DNA of 64,000 nt from Rhodospirillaceae bacterium (GTDB lineage Bacteria; Pseudomonadota; Alphaproteobacteria; Rhodospirillales; Rhodospirillaceae): positions 310,001 through 374,000 of the forward strand of contig JAQWQC010000006.1 of NCBI GenBank assembly GCA_029245025.1, read 5' to 3'. The translations under genes and the position numbers were made by a program. Below the pieces are notes generated by a model. That model was not told the DNA's origin and did no database searches. It worked only from the letters and a program-made list of their open reading frames with translations. Position 1 is the first letter of the stretch. Each line of letters starts with the position of its first letter. Below, piece after piece: positions 46,341 to 57,076 of this stretch.

Positions 46341-46784
46341 TTAACCGATGTGCAGGATCGGTACAGCTATAAGTGTCCGCCTACACGAACGTGGCGTAAC
46401 TCCTGAAGGATGGGTGTCATCCGCTGAAATTTTCCCAGTACGCTCCTTACGCTGCGGGATGATTGGTGGACTTATCGACTTACTACCTATTGATTCGCCC
46501 AAGGCGGCTAATCTAGCACGCCCCAACACCGCAGAACGTGATTTCATCCGTGCATATCGAATCGTAAAGGCCTCTAACGTCTTTGCCTGACCAATAAACA
46601 AAACCCCAAGAATAATCACAGCGCCAGGCCCAGCAGTGGCATAGATATCGTTCACCCTTGGATATCCAGAGAATGCTAACATAATACCACAGACGCATCC
46701 GACGATACTCGTCCAACCCATAAAATTGAGGATCCGCGCTACCGCCGGTGAACTTGGTTTGTCTTCATTAAATGAAAAGGCCAC
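46341..46784 (-). CDS. Small hypothetical membrane protein
   Basis: 147 residues, not recognised. Two hydrophobic segments at residues ~22-42 and ~50-68 (GWTSIVGCVCGIMLAFSG and GPGAVIILGVLFIG) are followed by a basic tail of about 75 residues. The start is well supported: GTG 46784 has a perfect AGGAGG (46791-46796, reverse strand) seven bases away. It lies between mutS and glnD on the same strand, 27 bases from glnD. The tail looks low in conserved pattern, so a late frameshift cannot be excluded. Confidence 0.6.
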   Translation of the reverse strand: MAFSFNEDKPSSPAVARILNFMGWTSIVGCVCGIMLAFSGYPRVNDIYATAGPGAVIILGVLFIGQAKTLEAFTIRYARMKSRSAVLGRARLAALGESIGSKSISPPIIPQRKERTGKISADDTHPSGVTPRSCRRTLIAVPILHIG

Positions 46785-46853
46785 GCAGAGCCTCCTGACT
46801 CAGATCTTAAGTCAACAAATTGCCTTACGGCAGACTATAGCATTGATATGAAG

Positions 46854-49646
46854 TTAGGGGTCGCTCTCTGCCAGCAGATCCCGCAAACGGTACATTTCGT
46901 CTAAGGCTTCCTTGGGCGTCATTTCGTCTGGAGCCAACTCCAGCAAAGCCTGCTCTGCGGCGGAAGGGCCAGCCTGACCGGCTCCTGTTACTGGTAGGGC
47001 AGTCATGGCAAACAGGGGTAGATCTTCTGCCAACCGCCCGGCTGTGACCGCTACTTGTCCGCTTTCTAACTGTTCGAGGACTTGTTTGGCGCGAGCAATG
47101 ACCGGTGCGGGCAAACCTGCCAATTTAGCAACATGGATGCCGTAGGATCGATCAGCTGCCCCTGGCGCAACCTCATGCAAAAACACGATATCCCCCTGCC
47201 AATCGCGCACCTTCATATGGTGGGGCGCAAGTCGATCCAATTTCGACGTTAGAGCGGTAAGCTCGTGATAGTGGGTCGCGAACAGGGCGCGACATTGGTT
47301 ACCGTCATGGAGATACTCAAGCGTTGCCCAAGCAATAGATAATCCGTCAAAAGTTGCCGTGCCGCGCCCAATTTCATCGAGGATCACAAGCGACCGTTCG
47401 GTTGCTTGATTAAGAATGGCCGCCGTTTCAACCATCTCGACCATGAAGGTTGAGCGGCCGCGCGCCAAATCATCAGCGGCACCGACCCTCGAGAAAAGAC
47501 GATCAACCACACCAATATGAGCCGACCCAGCGGGTACAAAAGACCCCATCTGGGCCAGAATTGCGATCAACGCGTTCTGCCTGAGAAAAGTCGACTTACC
47601 GGCCATATTGGGACCGGTGATCAACCAAAGATTACCACCCGCATCTATGCCGGATTCATTGAGATCACATCCGTTAGGAACGAATGCTGCGTCAGATGCG
47701 CGTGATAAAGCGGCTTCGACGACAGCGTGGCGACCGTCCTCGATCTTAAAAGCAGTGCCAGAGTCCACCGTTGGACGGGTATAACGACGATCTACAGCAA
47801 CTTGCGCCAAGCCGGCTGCAACATCAACCTCGGCCAAAGCCTCAGCCGTCGTTGCGACATCGTCAATACGGCTGGTCACCTCATCGATCAACCTCGTGAA
47901 AAGCTCAAGCTCTAAAGCGAGCGCCTTATCAGCCGCAGATCGAATTCGATCTTCCAGGTCACCAAGTTCCACCGTCGAAAACCGCATCGCATTGGCCATA
48001 GTCTGCCGATGAATAAATGCGGTTTGTCCAACTGTCGCTTCTGCACCTTTTGCGGGCCGCCCAGTTGCCATCAAACTATCGCCATGCCGTGCGGGCACCT
48101 CAACGTAGTAACCTAGCACATTGTTGTGGCGAACTTTGAGTGTCTGGATGCCTGTCTCCTCGGCATAGCGGGTTTGCAGCCCGGCCATGTTTTTACGACT
48201 GTTGTCTCGGAGACTCCGAAGCTCATCGAGAGTTTCGTCATAGCCGCTTCGGATGAACCCTCCATCGCGCGCAAGCATCGGTATCTCATCACCCAAGGCG
48301 TGGGACAATCGATCAACCAAGATACCGTGTTCACCCAATTTTTTAATACCGCTGGAAAATGGATCGGGTCGTAGGGTGTTTGATGAACCAGCCGCGGCTT
48401 CACCGACCTTCTCCTTCAATACTGGTATTTGTGTGAGGGCATCGCGGATCGCCGCCAGGTCGCGCGGACCGCCACGGTCTAGCGTAATCCGGCTTAGCGC
48501 TCGTTCAATGTCTGGCGTCGACTTCAGCACATCACGAATGGCCAAGCGACACGCGGGCGTCTCGACCAGTATGTCGACCTGGTCAAGACGTGCTGCTATC
48601 TCGCCTGGGTCAGTGAGTGGAGCCGCGAGCCGAGACGCGAGCAATCGTGCGCCCGCGCCTGTTCGTGTCATATCAACAACACCGAGAAGACTGCCCTGTC
48701 GCTCACCAGTTAAGGTGCGGGTCAACTCAAGATTACGCCGTGTCGCGGCATCGATCTCCATAACAGCGCCATAACCGAGGCGGCGCGGCGCCTTAAGCCT
48801 TGGCATCCGCCCCTTTTGAGTGAGGTCTATATAGTCGGCCAAGGCCCCAGCTGCTGCGATCTCAGCTCGACCAAAAGACCCAAATGCGTCAAGGCTTTTG
48901 ACGGCGTATAGGGACTCCATGCGACGACGCGCATTTTCTGAATCGAACCGGACAGATGGTAACAGTGTGAGACACCCATCCCAGTCATGGAGTAAGGGGC
49001 CAATGGTTGCGTCGTCGCTGAGGTGATCAGAGATAAGTATCTCGCCGGGGTCGAGTCTGGCCAGGGCGGCGCTCAACCGATCCACACCGATCTTCTGGAG
49101 TTCCAAGTCGCCCGTAGAAACATCAACCCAAGCTAAGCCGAGTTCTCCACCGGAAATAGCGACAGCTGCAAGTGCGTTGTGCGCACGCGCATCTAACAGG
49201 GCATCTTCGGTGATGGTGCCAGGGGTGATAAGACGCACAACATCGCGTTTGACGACGGATTTAGAACCACGTTTCTTGGCTTCTGCGGGCTTCTCCATTT
49301 GCTCGCAAACGGCAACCTTGAAACCCTTGCGAATGAGTTTCGATAAATAATTTTCATGGGAGTGCACGGGAACGCCACACATAGGGATATCCTCCCCTTC
49401 GTGTTGCCCCCGTTTGGTCAACGCGATATCGAGTGCTTCAGCGGCGTTCTTGGCGTCCTCAAAGAATAGCTCGTAAAAATCTCCCATACGATAAAATAGG
49501 AGAGATTCTGGATACTCGTCTTTGATTGAGAGGTATTGCGCCATCATAGGCGTTAAGCCCGTTTTAGCGCGTGACGTTTTAACACCTGCTTTTAACACAG
49601 GCGTAGAGGATCCAGGATCAGAAACAGGATGGGTTTCATCAGGCAC
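46854..49646 (-). CDS. mutS: DNA mismatch repair protein MutS
   Basis: 930 residues. The N-terminal mismatch-binding Phe-x-Glu is within [17 protein letters not shown]; the ATPase part carries [15 protein letters not shown] (Walker A), [19 protein letters not shown] (Walker B and signature), and [11 protein letters not shown]. The C-terminal [15 protein letters not shown] is usual for the family. GTG start at 49646. The ~200 bases upstream carry no credible gene. Confidence 0.98.
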   Translation of the reverse strand: MPDETHPVSDPGSSTPVLKAGVKTSRAKTGLTPMMAQYLSIKDEYPESLLFYRMGDFYELFFEDAKNAAEALDIALTKRGQHEGEDIPMCGVPVHSHENYLSKLIRKGFKVAVCEQMEKPAEAKKRGSKSVVKRDVVRLITPGTITEDALLDARAHNALAAVAISGGELGLAWVDVSTGDLELQKIGVDRLSAALARLDPGEILISDHLSDDATIGPLLHDWDGCLTLLPSVRFDSENARRRMESLYAVKSLDAFGSFGRAEIAAAGALADYIDLTQKGRMPRLKAPRRLGYGAVMEIDAATRRNLELTRTLTGERQGSLLGVVDMTRTGAGARLLASRLAAPLTDPGEIAARLDQVDILVETPACRLAIRDVLKSTPDIERALSRITLDRGGPRDLAAIRDALTQIPVLKEKVGEAAAGSSNTLRPDPFSSGIKKLGEHGILVDRLSHALGDEIPMLARDGGFIRSGYDETLDELRSLRDNSRKNMAGLQTRYAEETGIQTLKVRHNNVLGYYVEVPARHGDSLMATGRPAKGAEATVGQTAFIHRQTMANAMRFSTVELGDLEDRIRSAADKALALELELFTRLIDEVTSRIDDVATTAEALAEVDVAAGLAQVAVDRRYTRPTVDSGTAFKIEDGRHAVVEAALSRASDAAFVPNGCDLNESGIDAGGNLWLITGPNMAGKSTFLRQNALIAILAQMGSFVPAGSAHIGVVDRLFSRVGAADDLARGRSTFMVEMVETAAILNQATERSLVILDEIGRGTATFDGLSIAWATLEYLHDGNQCRALFATHYHELTALTSKLDRLAPHHMKVRDWQGDIVFLHEVAPGAADRSYGIHVAKLAGLPAPVIARAKQVLEQLESGQVAVTAGRLAEDLPLFAMTALPVTGAGQAGPSAAEQALLELAPDEMTPKEALDEMYRLRDLLAESDP

Positions 49647-49848
49647 AGTGGAGATATATTACCTCAGCCCCGGGGCACAGAAAACGGTCCGAATCGCTTT
49701 GTATTTAAGCAATTAAATAGGAGGATGTTTAGAAGGTCTGGCCACCTCTCGGGAGCAAACCTCGAACAGCCTTGGCCCCTAGTCAGAGCTCGATCACCAT
49801 TGTGAGTAGGCTGTTGCCCCTCTGGAGAGAACCAATTGAGGATCTGCA

Positions 49849-50637
49849 ATGATAGTCCAGAATAGTAACTCTGGCTCGCGGCGCTTTGTCATGACGATGG
49901 AGCAACACACCGCTTTCGCCGATCAGCTGGCCAATGAATTTGGTAATAGCACATTTTCTGCCATTGAAAATGCATCCGTCCGGTACGTCATAGCCAATCA
50001 TGATGCTGGTTGGCGGAATGTTGACCCAGAAGTTTATATAGATACGGAAACGGGCTTGCCCTATCACCTGGCAGAAACGCCTTTTGAGTACACATCTCAA
50101 ACGATGTGTGGATCACCCGATTTCAATGCGAAATACGATGCGCTGGCAGGACTTCTTTCTAGTATGCATACCGCTGGTTTGTTGAACGGTCGCTATGGGC
50201 TCGCGCCGCCGGGAATCTTGGCCCGGTTTGAGGGTGATAAAAAAGTCTTCGCTGAGGGCGTTCTGGCTGATGAATTACAACGCCAAGACAGCCTCAAGCC
50301 ATCTGTCAATGTCAGCGCGGATTTCGTCTGGGTCGCATATAAGCAACTGCAATTTTTCGACATGCTGTCTTTGTACTTCCACAGTAAAGCTGCCGGGATA
50401 CGAGGTGAGGAAACCTTCCCGGACGTGCCGACAGCGGCCGGAGACGATGTCACCATTACGATTGCTGAATGCGAAGGTGAATCCTACACCCTCGATCCAT
50501 TTCCCTTTGCCAAAAGTGGAATTGAAATTTCTTTCTCAGGGCGATGGATGGAGCCTGCCCAAGACGAAACACAAGGTGTTGCCGTGTTCCAAAAAACAGC
50601 AGTCTCGCATCAAACTGTCTGCTTGATCTCCGCCTAA
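49849..50637 (+). CDS. DUF3891 family protein
   Basis: 262 residues. Resembles DUF3891: the N-terminal FVMTMEQHTAFADQLANEFG, a VIANHDAGWRNVDPE block, the LLSSMHTAGLL segment and WVAYKQLQFFDMLSLYF. The HDAGW and MHTAG blocks hold conserved His/Asp that could bind metal, suggesting a hydrolase, but no function is known. GAGGA lies eight bases before ATG 49849. The gene is isolated and converges with the AmpG-like permease, overlapping its stop by 4 bases. Confidence 0.8.
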   Translation: MIVQNSNSGSRRFVMTMEQHTAFADQLANEFGNSTFSAIENASVRYVIANHDAGWRNVDPEVYIDTETGLPYHLAETPFEYTSQTMCGSPDFNAKYDALAGLLSSMHTAGLLNGRYGLAPPGILARFEGDKKVFAEGVLADELQRQDSLKPSVNVSADFVWVAYKQLQFFDMLSLYFHSKAAGIRGEETFPDVPTAAGDDVTITIAECEGESYTLDPFPFAKSGIEISFSGRWMEPAQDETQGVAVFQKTAVSHQTVCLISA

Positions 50638-51953
50638 CTCGGCTCTGTTTTCCGTGCCATTTCTATATGGGTGGGGAATCTTTTGATGATATATAGCAGC
50701 AGCAAAACACCCGGTATACCGGCTACGGTGGTAAGTACAAAGAACGTAAACCAATCGACCTGATCTGCGAGCCAGCCTCCACCAGAGGCCAAAAATGTTC
50801 TCGCCACATTCATAAATGAACTCAACAGAGCGTATTGAGTCGCCGTATAGGCAAGATTACAGAGGCTCGATAGATAGGCGATGAATGCGGTGCCGCCGAT
50901 TCCATTGGCGAGATTCTCAATCGAGATCACCACCATTAGGACTTGGACAGACGGGCCGGTTAAAGCCAACCCAGCATACAGGAGGTTGGTGAGCGCCATG
51001 CTGATAGCGCCGAATAGGACAGACTTTAAGATGCCCAGGCGTAGCACCATCACCCCACCCAATACACTACCGATGATAGTCATCACCACACCGTAGGTTT
51101 TCGACACGACGCCTATTTCAGTGAGTGTAAACCCGATCTCCAAATAGAACGGATTCGCCATAGCCGCCCAAATGCCATCGGCATACTTGTAGAAAACAAC
51201 AAACAATAGAATTGCTATTGCACCAGGCCGGCTAAAGAATTCAACAAACGGCGCAGCGACTGACTCTTTGAGCCATAGGGTATAGCGAGCCATGCGGTTC
51301 AAATGATCGTCGTCTTGTTGAACGGGGTGCCGCGGCTCGGGGCTGAATAGTGTCGTCATCAACCCAATACCCATGAGTACTGCCATCAAGATGTAAGTGA
51401 TCATCCAACCCATCACATCAGCTAAAATAAGCGCACCCGCACCCGTCGCAATCAAAGCTAGGCGGTAGCCCAATTGATACACGGCTGCACCTGCACCCTG
51501 CTCGTTCTCGGTTAGGGTTTCAATACGATAGGCATCGATGACGATATCCTGGGTGGCCGACGCAAACGCTAAAATCACTGTCCACCAGACCGTCGTTGCC
51601 AAACTCACGGCAGGGTCTGACAAAGCAATGCCAACCAAACTCGACATACAGACGACCTGGGCCACAACGAGCCAGCTACGGCGTTGACCTAATAATTTTG
51701 TGAGAACCCGTATGGGCAATCTGTCAACCAACGGCGCCCATAGAAATTTCAAGGTAAAAGCCGTGCCGGTCAGCACAAAAAGCCCGATGGATGTTTTATC
51801 GATTCCCGCTTGAGACAACCACGCCGTCAACGTGCCGAACATCAACAGATACGGAAGGCCGGCGGCGAAGCCTAAAAGGAAAATGATGATCAGGCGGCGT
51901 TGTAAATAAACGCGACTTGCAGCTATCCAATCCGTTAAAGTCTGGCCTGTCAT
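50634..51953 (-). CDS. ampG: AmpG-like muropeptide MFS permease
   Basis: 439 residues, about twelve membrane helices. The opening FLLGFAAGLPYLLMFGTLTA and the FLWAPLVDRLPI and FASATQDIVIDAYRIE blocks are characteristic of AmpG. The family imports anhydro-muropeptides for cell-wall recycling. It ends convergent with the DUF3891 gene and begins 9 bases after typA ends on the same strand. Confidence 0.92.
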   Translation of the reverse strand: MTGQTLTDWIAASRVYLQRRLIIIFLLGFAAGLPYLLMFGTLTAWLSQAGIDKTSIGLFVLTGTAFTLKFLWAPLVDRLPIRVLTKLLGQRRSWLVVAQVVCMSSLVGIALSDPAVSLATTVWWTVILAFASATQDIVIDAYRIETLTENEQGAGAAVYQLGYRLALIATGAGALILADVMGWMITYILMAVLMGIGLMTTLFSPEPRHPVQQDDDHLNRMARYTLWLKESVAAPFVEFFSRPGAIAILLFVVFYKYADGIWAAMANPFYLEIGFTLTEIGVVSKTYGVVMTIIGSVLGGVMVLRLGILKSVLFGAISMALTNLLYAGLALTGPSVQVLMVVISIENLANGIGGTAFIAYLSSLCNLAYTATQYALLSSFMNVARTFLASGGGWLADQVDWFTFFVLTTVAGIPGVLLLLYIIKRFPTHIEMARKTEPS

Positions 51954-51962
51954 TTGCCCAGA

Positions 51963-53786
51963 TTACGCTGCGTCTGCATTTCGGGCCATCTTCTTGCGAT
52001 CATTTGGATCAAGGTAGCGTTTGCGCAGCCGGATGCTTAATGGCGTTACTTCAACCAATTCATCGTCTTGGATATACGCTAGTGCCTGCTCCAAAGACAT
52101 TATTCGCGGCGGCGAAAGTTTGATCGCATCGTCTTTTCCTGACGCCCGAATATTTGTGAGCTGCTTGCCTTTGATTGGATTCACTTCGAGATCATTGTCC
52201 CGCGTATGTTCGCCAATGATCATACCGCGGTACACTTTGACTCCGGGCGGAATAAACTGTGGGCCGCGGTCCAGAAGGTTAAATAAGGCATAGGCGACTG
52301 ACTCACCGTCTGAGTTCGAGACCAACACACCCTCACGCCGTGTCGCGATCTCCCCTTTGTAAGGGGCATAACCATAGTACAAGCGGTTCATAATCCCCGT
52401 GCCGCGGGTGTCTGTGAGAAACTGGCCGTGATAGCCGATTAAACCACGTGACGGCGCCAGAAAACTAATGCGCACTTTGCCCGCACCCGAGGGTTTCAAT
52501 CCGTGCATTTCTGCCTTGCGCTCTGACATGGCTTCAACGACCGCGCCGGAGAATTCTTCGTCAACGTCAATAACAACATCTTCAATCGGTTCTTCGCGCT
52601 TACCGTCTTCGCCTATCCGAAACAGAACGCGTGGGCGCGACACCGAAAGTTCAAACCCTTCACGGCGCATAATCTCGATCAATACACCTAGCTGAAGTTC
52701 ACCACGTCCGGCGACTTCGAAAGCATCACGGCCTTCGGCTTGACTGACTTTAATCGCAACATTGCCTTCAGCTTCGGCAAATAGGCGGTCTCCGATCTGA
52801 CGGCTGGTGACTTTCTTACCTTCACGTCCGGCCAGTGGTGAGTCATTCACGGAGAAAGTCATAGCCAATGTTGGCGGATCGACGGGCCGGGATTCCAAAG
52901 GTTCCGTCACCTCTGGTGCACACAGAGTATGCGCCACCGTTGCTTCAGAAAGACCTGCAATTGCAACGATGTCGCCGGCGTCAGCACTTTCGACAGGAAC
53001 CCGCTCCAACCCACGAAACGCGAGCAGTTTGGTTGCCCGGCCATCCTCAAGTTTCTTACCATCTATATCGAGGGCCTTGATCGCCATGTTGACCGTTGCG
53101 CGCCCGGTGGAAATGCGACCGGTCAGAATGCGGCCTAGATACGGATCCGCTTCCAACGTGGTGGCCAACATTGTGAACGGTGCTTCTGTATCGTGTTTTG
53201 GCGACGGCACATGAGAAACAATGAGATCAAACAAAGGGGTCAGGTTTACCCCTGTGTCTTTCTCAAGATCTTCGACCGCCCAGCCATCCCGGCCAACCGC
53301 GTACAAGACCGGAAAATCAAGCTGGTTTTCATCGGCGCCCAAGGCATCAAACATGTCAAAAACTTCATTAAGCACCTCTTGGGGGCGCGCGTCTCCACGA
53401 TCGACTTTGTTGATGATCACAATTGGTCGCAGGCCCAATTCCAAAGCTTTGGACACAACGAATTTGGTTTGAGGTAGCGGACCTTCAGCGGCATCCACTA
53501 AAAGAACAGCGCCGTCGACCATCGACAATATACGCTCCACTTCTCCGCCAAAGTCAGCATGTCCTGGGGTATCGACGATATTGATCTTGGTGTTACGCCA
53601 CGTCACAGACGTACATTTAGCCAGAATTGTAATACCGCGTTCGCGCTCAAGCTCACCGGAATCCATCGCCCGTTCTTCGATGCGCTGATTGTCACGGACC
53701 ATTCCCGACTGCCGGAAAAGAGCGTCAACCAGCGTGGTTTTACCGTGGTCAACGTGAGCAATGATCGCAATGTTGCGAAGCGACAT
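51963..53786 (-). CDS. typA: Ribosome-associated GTPase TypA/BipA
   Basis: 607 residues. The G1 motif is [16 protein letters not shown] at the very N-terminus, then [21 protein letters not shown], and the BipA-specific C-terminus with [16 protein letters not shown] and [20 protein letters not shown]. It helps 50S assembly and stress adaptation. Start ATG 53786 (MSLRNIAII); a longer in-frame reading is not supported by the family. Confidence 0.97.
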   Translation of the reverse strand: MSLRNIAIIAHVDHGKTTLVDALFRQSGMVRDNQRIEERAMDSGELERERGITILAKCTSVTWRNTKINIVDTPGHADFGGEVERILSMVDGAVLLVDAAEGPLPQTKFVVSKALELGLRPIVIINKVDRGDARPQEVLNEVFDMFDALGADENQLDFPVLYAVGRDGWAVEDLEKDTGVNLTPLFDLIVSHVPSPKHDTEAPFTMLATTLEADPYLGRILTGRISTGRATVNMAIKALDIDGKKLEDGRATKLLAFRGLERVPVESADAGDIVAIAGLSEATVAHTLCAPEVTEPLESRPVDPPTLAMTFSVNDSPLAGREGKKVTSRQIGDRLFAEAEGNVAIKVSQAEGRDAFEVAGRGELQLGVLIEIMRREGFELSVSRPRVLFRIGEDGKREEPIEDVVIDVDEEFSGAVVEAMSERKAEMHGLKPSGAGKVRISFLAPSRGLIGYHGQFLTDTRGTGIMNRLYYGYAPYKGEIATRREGVLVSNSDGESVAYALFNLLDRGPQFIPPGVKVYRGMIIGEHTRDNDLEVNPIKGKQLTNIRASGKDDAIKLSPPRIMSLEQALAYIQDDELVEVTPLSIRLRKRYLDPNDRKKMARNADAA

Positions 53787-53826
53787 GAGAAAATTCCGAA
53801 CTAATTGCGTGTTTGAATAGGTTTTC

Positions 53827-54816
53827 TTAGCCGAGCTTTGCAGCAAGGTCTTTTAACGAAACTTCGGGTCGCGCACCCATATGGCAAATCACTTCGCCAG
53901 CTGCGAGGGCCCCAAGGTTGGCGCATGTCTGCAAGTCGTCGCCGCGGGTATACCCGAAAAGGAATCCTGCTGCATAAAGGTCTCCCGCCCCAGTCGTATC
54001 AACAACCTTTCCAGCTGGCTTAGCGGGTGTCTTTATAAGGGAGTCCTTTGTTACGGTTACGGCTCCCTCAGCCCCGCGCGTCAAAGTGGCCACCTCGATG
54101 AGGCCTCCAACAGCCTCAACAGCCTCGTCAAAACTGTTGGACAGAAACAGGGTCGTAATTTCTTGTTCATTGGCGAAAACGATATCAACGTGCTCATTGA
54201 TCAAATCAAGCAAGTCATTGCGATGCCGTTGAACGACAAATGGGTCGGATAGAGTTAAGGCAACTTTGCCACCAGACTTGGTTGCAGTTTCGCATGCCCC
54301 GATAATGGCTTTCTTCGTCTCAGGTAAGTCCCACTGATATCCTTCGATATACAGAACTTTGGAAGACGCGATGAGGTCTTCATCCATATCTGCGGCAGAC
54401 AGCAATCCACTTGCACCCAGATAGGTGAACATCGTGCGCTGGGCGTCAGGCGTAACGAGGATAATGCAACGGGCGGTCGCCAGACCATCGGACAATGGTT
54501 CCGTATCGTAGTGAACGCCAACGGCACGCATATCGTGAGCAAAAATTTCGCCTAATTGGTCATCCATAGTTTTACCAATAAAGGCAGGCTTACCGCCGAA
54601 GGAGGCGATGCCGGACATCGTATTGGCTGCAGACCCACCAGAGGCTTCGATTACCGGACCGACATCCTTGTATAAGGCTTGCGACTGGTTTTCATCGACC
54701 ATAAGCATGGTGCCTTTGGGGGCATCATGTTTGGACAGAAACACATCTTCGGCGTGAGCCAAAACATCGACAATCGCACTGCCGATTCCGACCACATCAA
54801 AACGGGCTTCGGACAT
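53827..54816 (-). CDS. Adenosine kinase (PfkB family)
   Basis: 329 residues. PfkB signatures: ASGGSAANTMSGIASFGG near residue 60 and the catalytic VVDTTGAGDLYAAGFLFG near 280. The opening FDVVGIGSAIVDVLAHAED matches the alphaproteobacterial adenosine kinase group rather than ribokinase or fructokinase. It phosphorylates adenosine to AMP. It lies 40 bases upstream of typA on the same strand. Confidence 0.9.
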   Translation of the reverse strand: MSEARFDVVGIGSAIVDVLAHAEDVFLSKHDAPKGTMLMVDENQSQALYKDVGPVIEASGGSAANTMSGIASFGGKPAFIGKTMDDQLGEIFAHDMRAVGVHYDTEPLSDGLATARCIILVTPDAQRTMFTYLGASGLLSAADMDEDLIASSKVLYIEGYQWDLPETKKAIIGACETATKSGGKVALTLSDPFVVQRHRNDLLDLINEHVDIVFANEQEITTLFLSNSFDEAVEAVGGLIEVATLTRGAEGAVTVTKDSLIKTPAKPAGKVVDTTGAGDLYAAGFLFGYTRGDDLQTCANLGALAAGEVICHMGARPEVSLKDLAAKLG

Positions 54817-54970
54817 GAGAACTCCAGGTCTTAGGTTAAACAGCCAAGCAAGCGGCGGCGCAGTATAGCGACGACGACTATGGACACAAGCAGCCTAAGA
54901 CGGGCATGTGACGATTAATTGGAACTAGAGATACAAGTTCGGCGCCAAAAAATCGAAATCACGAGATTAA

Positions 54971-55257
54971 GACAAGACTGGTCCGACTGACGAAGCCGAC
55001 ACCGAAGAGAAAGATGCAACGCTACAAATAGATGAAAGATGGATACAGACAGATGAGATTGGTGCTCTGCCACTAGGCAATGAATCCTTATCGGTCACAT
55101 CGCTGGGACATTTTATGGAGCGCTCCGCCCGCGACTGACTCTAGAGATTGAAGAGACGGGTCATGTTAAGGGTAGCATCAACTACAACAATATTGCGGTC
55201 GCCTCCGGTGATCGCGTACAAGCGATCAATCGACGTTTTTATACAGACAAGTCCTAA
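54971..55257 (+). pseudogene. Probable bactofilin remnant (frameshifted)
   Basis: The 464-base gap between adenosine kinase and nth holds no intact gene. Frame 54971-55138 gives an acidic stretch and PLGNESLSVTSLGHF; after a frame change the frame 55084-55257 gives IAGTFYGALRPRLTLEIEE, then TGHVKGSINYNNIAVASGD and RVQAINRRF to a TAA. The alternating G-x-[FV]-x-G-x-[LI] pattern is that of bactofilin beta-helix turns. No start or ribosome site was found, and no complete bactofilin is left. I infer a decayed bactofilin-type polymer gene; a DNA-level comparison would settle it. Confidence 0.45.
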
Positions 55258-55280
55258 TCAGCTCGCGTACCCGGCGCAGT

Positions 55281-55970
55281 CTATTTTGACTTTGCAAGAG
55301 CTTTCTTTTTAGTGGGCTTGGTTGATGTCTGATCTGGCGCCGGCGTTTTAGGCTTGAACTTGCACAGATCCTCAACCGGGCAACGCCAACAATCTGGCTT
55401 CCGTGCTTTACACAAATAGCGGCCATGCAGAATAAGCCAGTGATGCGCATGCTGCATATATTGCGGCGGCGTACGTTTCTCGAGCTTTAGCTCGACTTCT
55501 AACGGCGTTTTACCTGGAGCAATGCCCGTCCGATTGCCAATGCGGAATAGATGGGTATCGACCGCAATGGTTGGGTGACCAAATGCAATGTTAAGAACAA
55601 CGTTCGCCGTTTTGCGACCGACGCCCGGCAAGGTTTCGAGAGTATCACGATCTTCAGGAACGGCGCTGTTGTAATGCTCAATAAGAATTTTGGACAGGGC
55701 AACGACATTCTTTGCTTTGGAATTGTACAAGCCGATCGTCTTTATGAAATCCTTGAGCTTAGTTTCGCCCAGTGCGACCATTTTCTCCGGCGTATGAACA
55801 ACCTCGAAGAGTGGGCCAGTGGCCTTATTGACCCCGACATCCGTTGCTTGGGCTGACAAGACGACAGCGACAAGCAACGTGTATGGGTTTACGTAGTTGA
55901 GTTCGCCTTTTGGTTCTGGATCTAGCGCTTGAAGACGCGCATAGAATTCAGGGATGTCTTTAACTCGCAT
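55281..55970 (-). CDS. nth: Endonuclease III (DNA glycosylase / AP lyase)
   Basis: 229 residues. Helix-hairpin-helix with catalytic Lys in TLPGVGRKTANVVLN, catalytic Asp in AVDTHLFRIGNRTG, and a C-terminal 4Fe-4S cluster in CKARKPDCWRCPVEDLC (C-x6-C-x2-C-x5-C). It removes oxidised pyrimidines. The Lys/Pro-rich tail of about 25 residues is longer than usual. It starts 2 bases after dapB ends. Confidence 0.97.
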   Translation of the reverse strand: MRVKDIPEFYARLQALDPEPKGELNYVNPYTLLVAVVLSAQATDVGVNKATGPLFEVVHTPEKMVALGETKLKDFIKTIGLYNSKAKNVVALSKILIEHYNSAVPEDRDTLETLPGVGRKTANVVLNIAFGHPTIAVDTHLFRIGNRTGIAPGKTPLEVELKLEKRTPPQYMQHAHHWLILHGRYLCKARKPDCWRCPVEDLCKFKPKTPAPDQTSTKPTKKKALAKSK

Positions 55971-55972
55971 CC

Positions 55973-56776
55973 TTAATTAAGACCAAGAACATCGGCCATT
56001 CCATATAGACCCGGTTTCTTACCCTGTAGCCAAAGCGCAGCCCGCACGGCGCCGCCTGCGAAAATTCCCCGCGAATTCGCTTTGTGGGTCAATTCCAGTC
56101 GCTCATCTTCATTGGAAAACATAACCGTATGATCTCCAATGACCCCGCCACCTCGCAATGTCGCAAAACCGATTTCACCCGTGGCCCGCGGACCCGTCTG
56201 CCCTTCTCGGGCATAGCGCGCGACATCATCCAACCGAACTGCACGTCCCGCTGCAGCGGCTTGGCCAATGCCGAGCGCTGTTCCTGAGGGCGCATCAACT
56301 TTGTGGCGGTGATGCATTTCAAGAACCTCAATGTCGTAGTCAGGGTCGAGCTTCGCGGCCACTTGTTTGGTCAAAGCAAAAAGTAGGTTTGTCCCGATTG
56401 AAAAGTTAGGTGCTTGAACTATCGGCGCTTTTCGCGCTGCAGACTCTATTGCAGCTTGGTCTTCAGCACTCAGACCCGTCGTCCCGACCACAAAGGCCGT
56501 CCCTGTTTCTTCTGCCGCGGTCGCGTGAATACGTGTAGCGGCTGGCACTGTAAAGTCGATGACCGCATCGGACGACGAAAATAACTCAACCGGGTCATCG
56601 CCAATGGTTGCACCGATTGGTTCAACACCGATTAAAGGTCCGAGATCAGATCCGACATGTTCGTCCGGCCCCTCTGTGCCGCCGGCCAAGACACAGCCCT
56701 CCGTGGTAAGCACTTCTTGAATGACCATGCGCCCCATTCGGCCGGCACAGCCAACAACTCCTATGGCGACAGTCAT
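55973..56776 (-). CDS. dapB: 4-hydroxy-tetrahydrodipicolinate reductase
   Basis: 267 residues. NAD(P) motif IGVVGCAGRMGRMVIQ; substrate-site EMHHRHKVDAPSGTALG, and the C-terminal GEIGFATLRGGGVIGDH. It catalyses a step of the lysine and diaminopimelate pathway. ATG 56776 preferred to TTG 56785. It is transcribed with nth. Confidence 0.96.
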   Translation of the reverse strand: MTVAIGVVGCAGRMGRMVIQEVLTTEGCVLAGGTEGPDEHVGSDLGPLIGVEPIGATIGDDPVELFSSSDAVIDFTVPAATRIHATAAEETGTAFVVGTTGLSAEDQAAIESAARKAPIVQAPNFSIGTNLLFALTKQVAAKLDPDYDIEVLEMHHRHKVDAPSGTALGIGQAAAAGRAVRLDDVARYAREGQTGPRATGEIGFATLRGGGVIGDHTVMFSNEDERLELTHKANSRGIFAGGAVRAALWLQGKKPGLYGMADVLGLN

Positions 56777-56867
56777 TTTGGCCAAAACTCCAATTGCGAC
56801 GGGCTAGTTGCAGCCTATCATAAGTCTAAAACCTTTTATCGGCTTTCCGCGCCTCTATACTAAACCG

Positions 56868-57029
56868 ATGGAACAAAACAAAGCCTTAGGTCCATCTGCA
56901 CAAGATGGCTACAACGCCTTGCTTGATGGAAACTTTGGGACGCGGCTGACTTCGACCCGTGCCATCCTCAGCCCGATGCTACAAGATCATTCGGATGTGG
57001 CCATCAGCTTAGAAGTCGCTGAGGGGTAG
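56868..57029 (+). CDS. Small uncertain ORF between dapB and dnaJ
   Basis: 53 residues (MEQNKALGPSAQDGYNALLD then FGTRLTSTRAILSPM and a tail ending SLEVAEG). Not recognised. There is no clear ribosome site and the frame is short. It may be a chance frame or the start of a decayed gene. The remainder of the 300-base interval (56777-57076) shows no other gene. Confidence 0.2.
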   Translation: MEQNKALGPSAQDGYNALLDGNFGTRLTSTRAILSPMLQDHSDVAISLEVAEG

Positions 57030-57076
57030 ATTTGGTCGCAACGTCTTCGTGGACGGCTTCAAAAGAAGTTAATCAG

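Noticed and set aside
49647-49848. Short ATG frame at about 49726 with AGGAGG directly before it
   Set aside because: The purine run touches the ATG with no spacing and the product is only about 27 residues; treated as chance.
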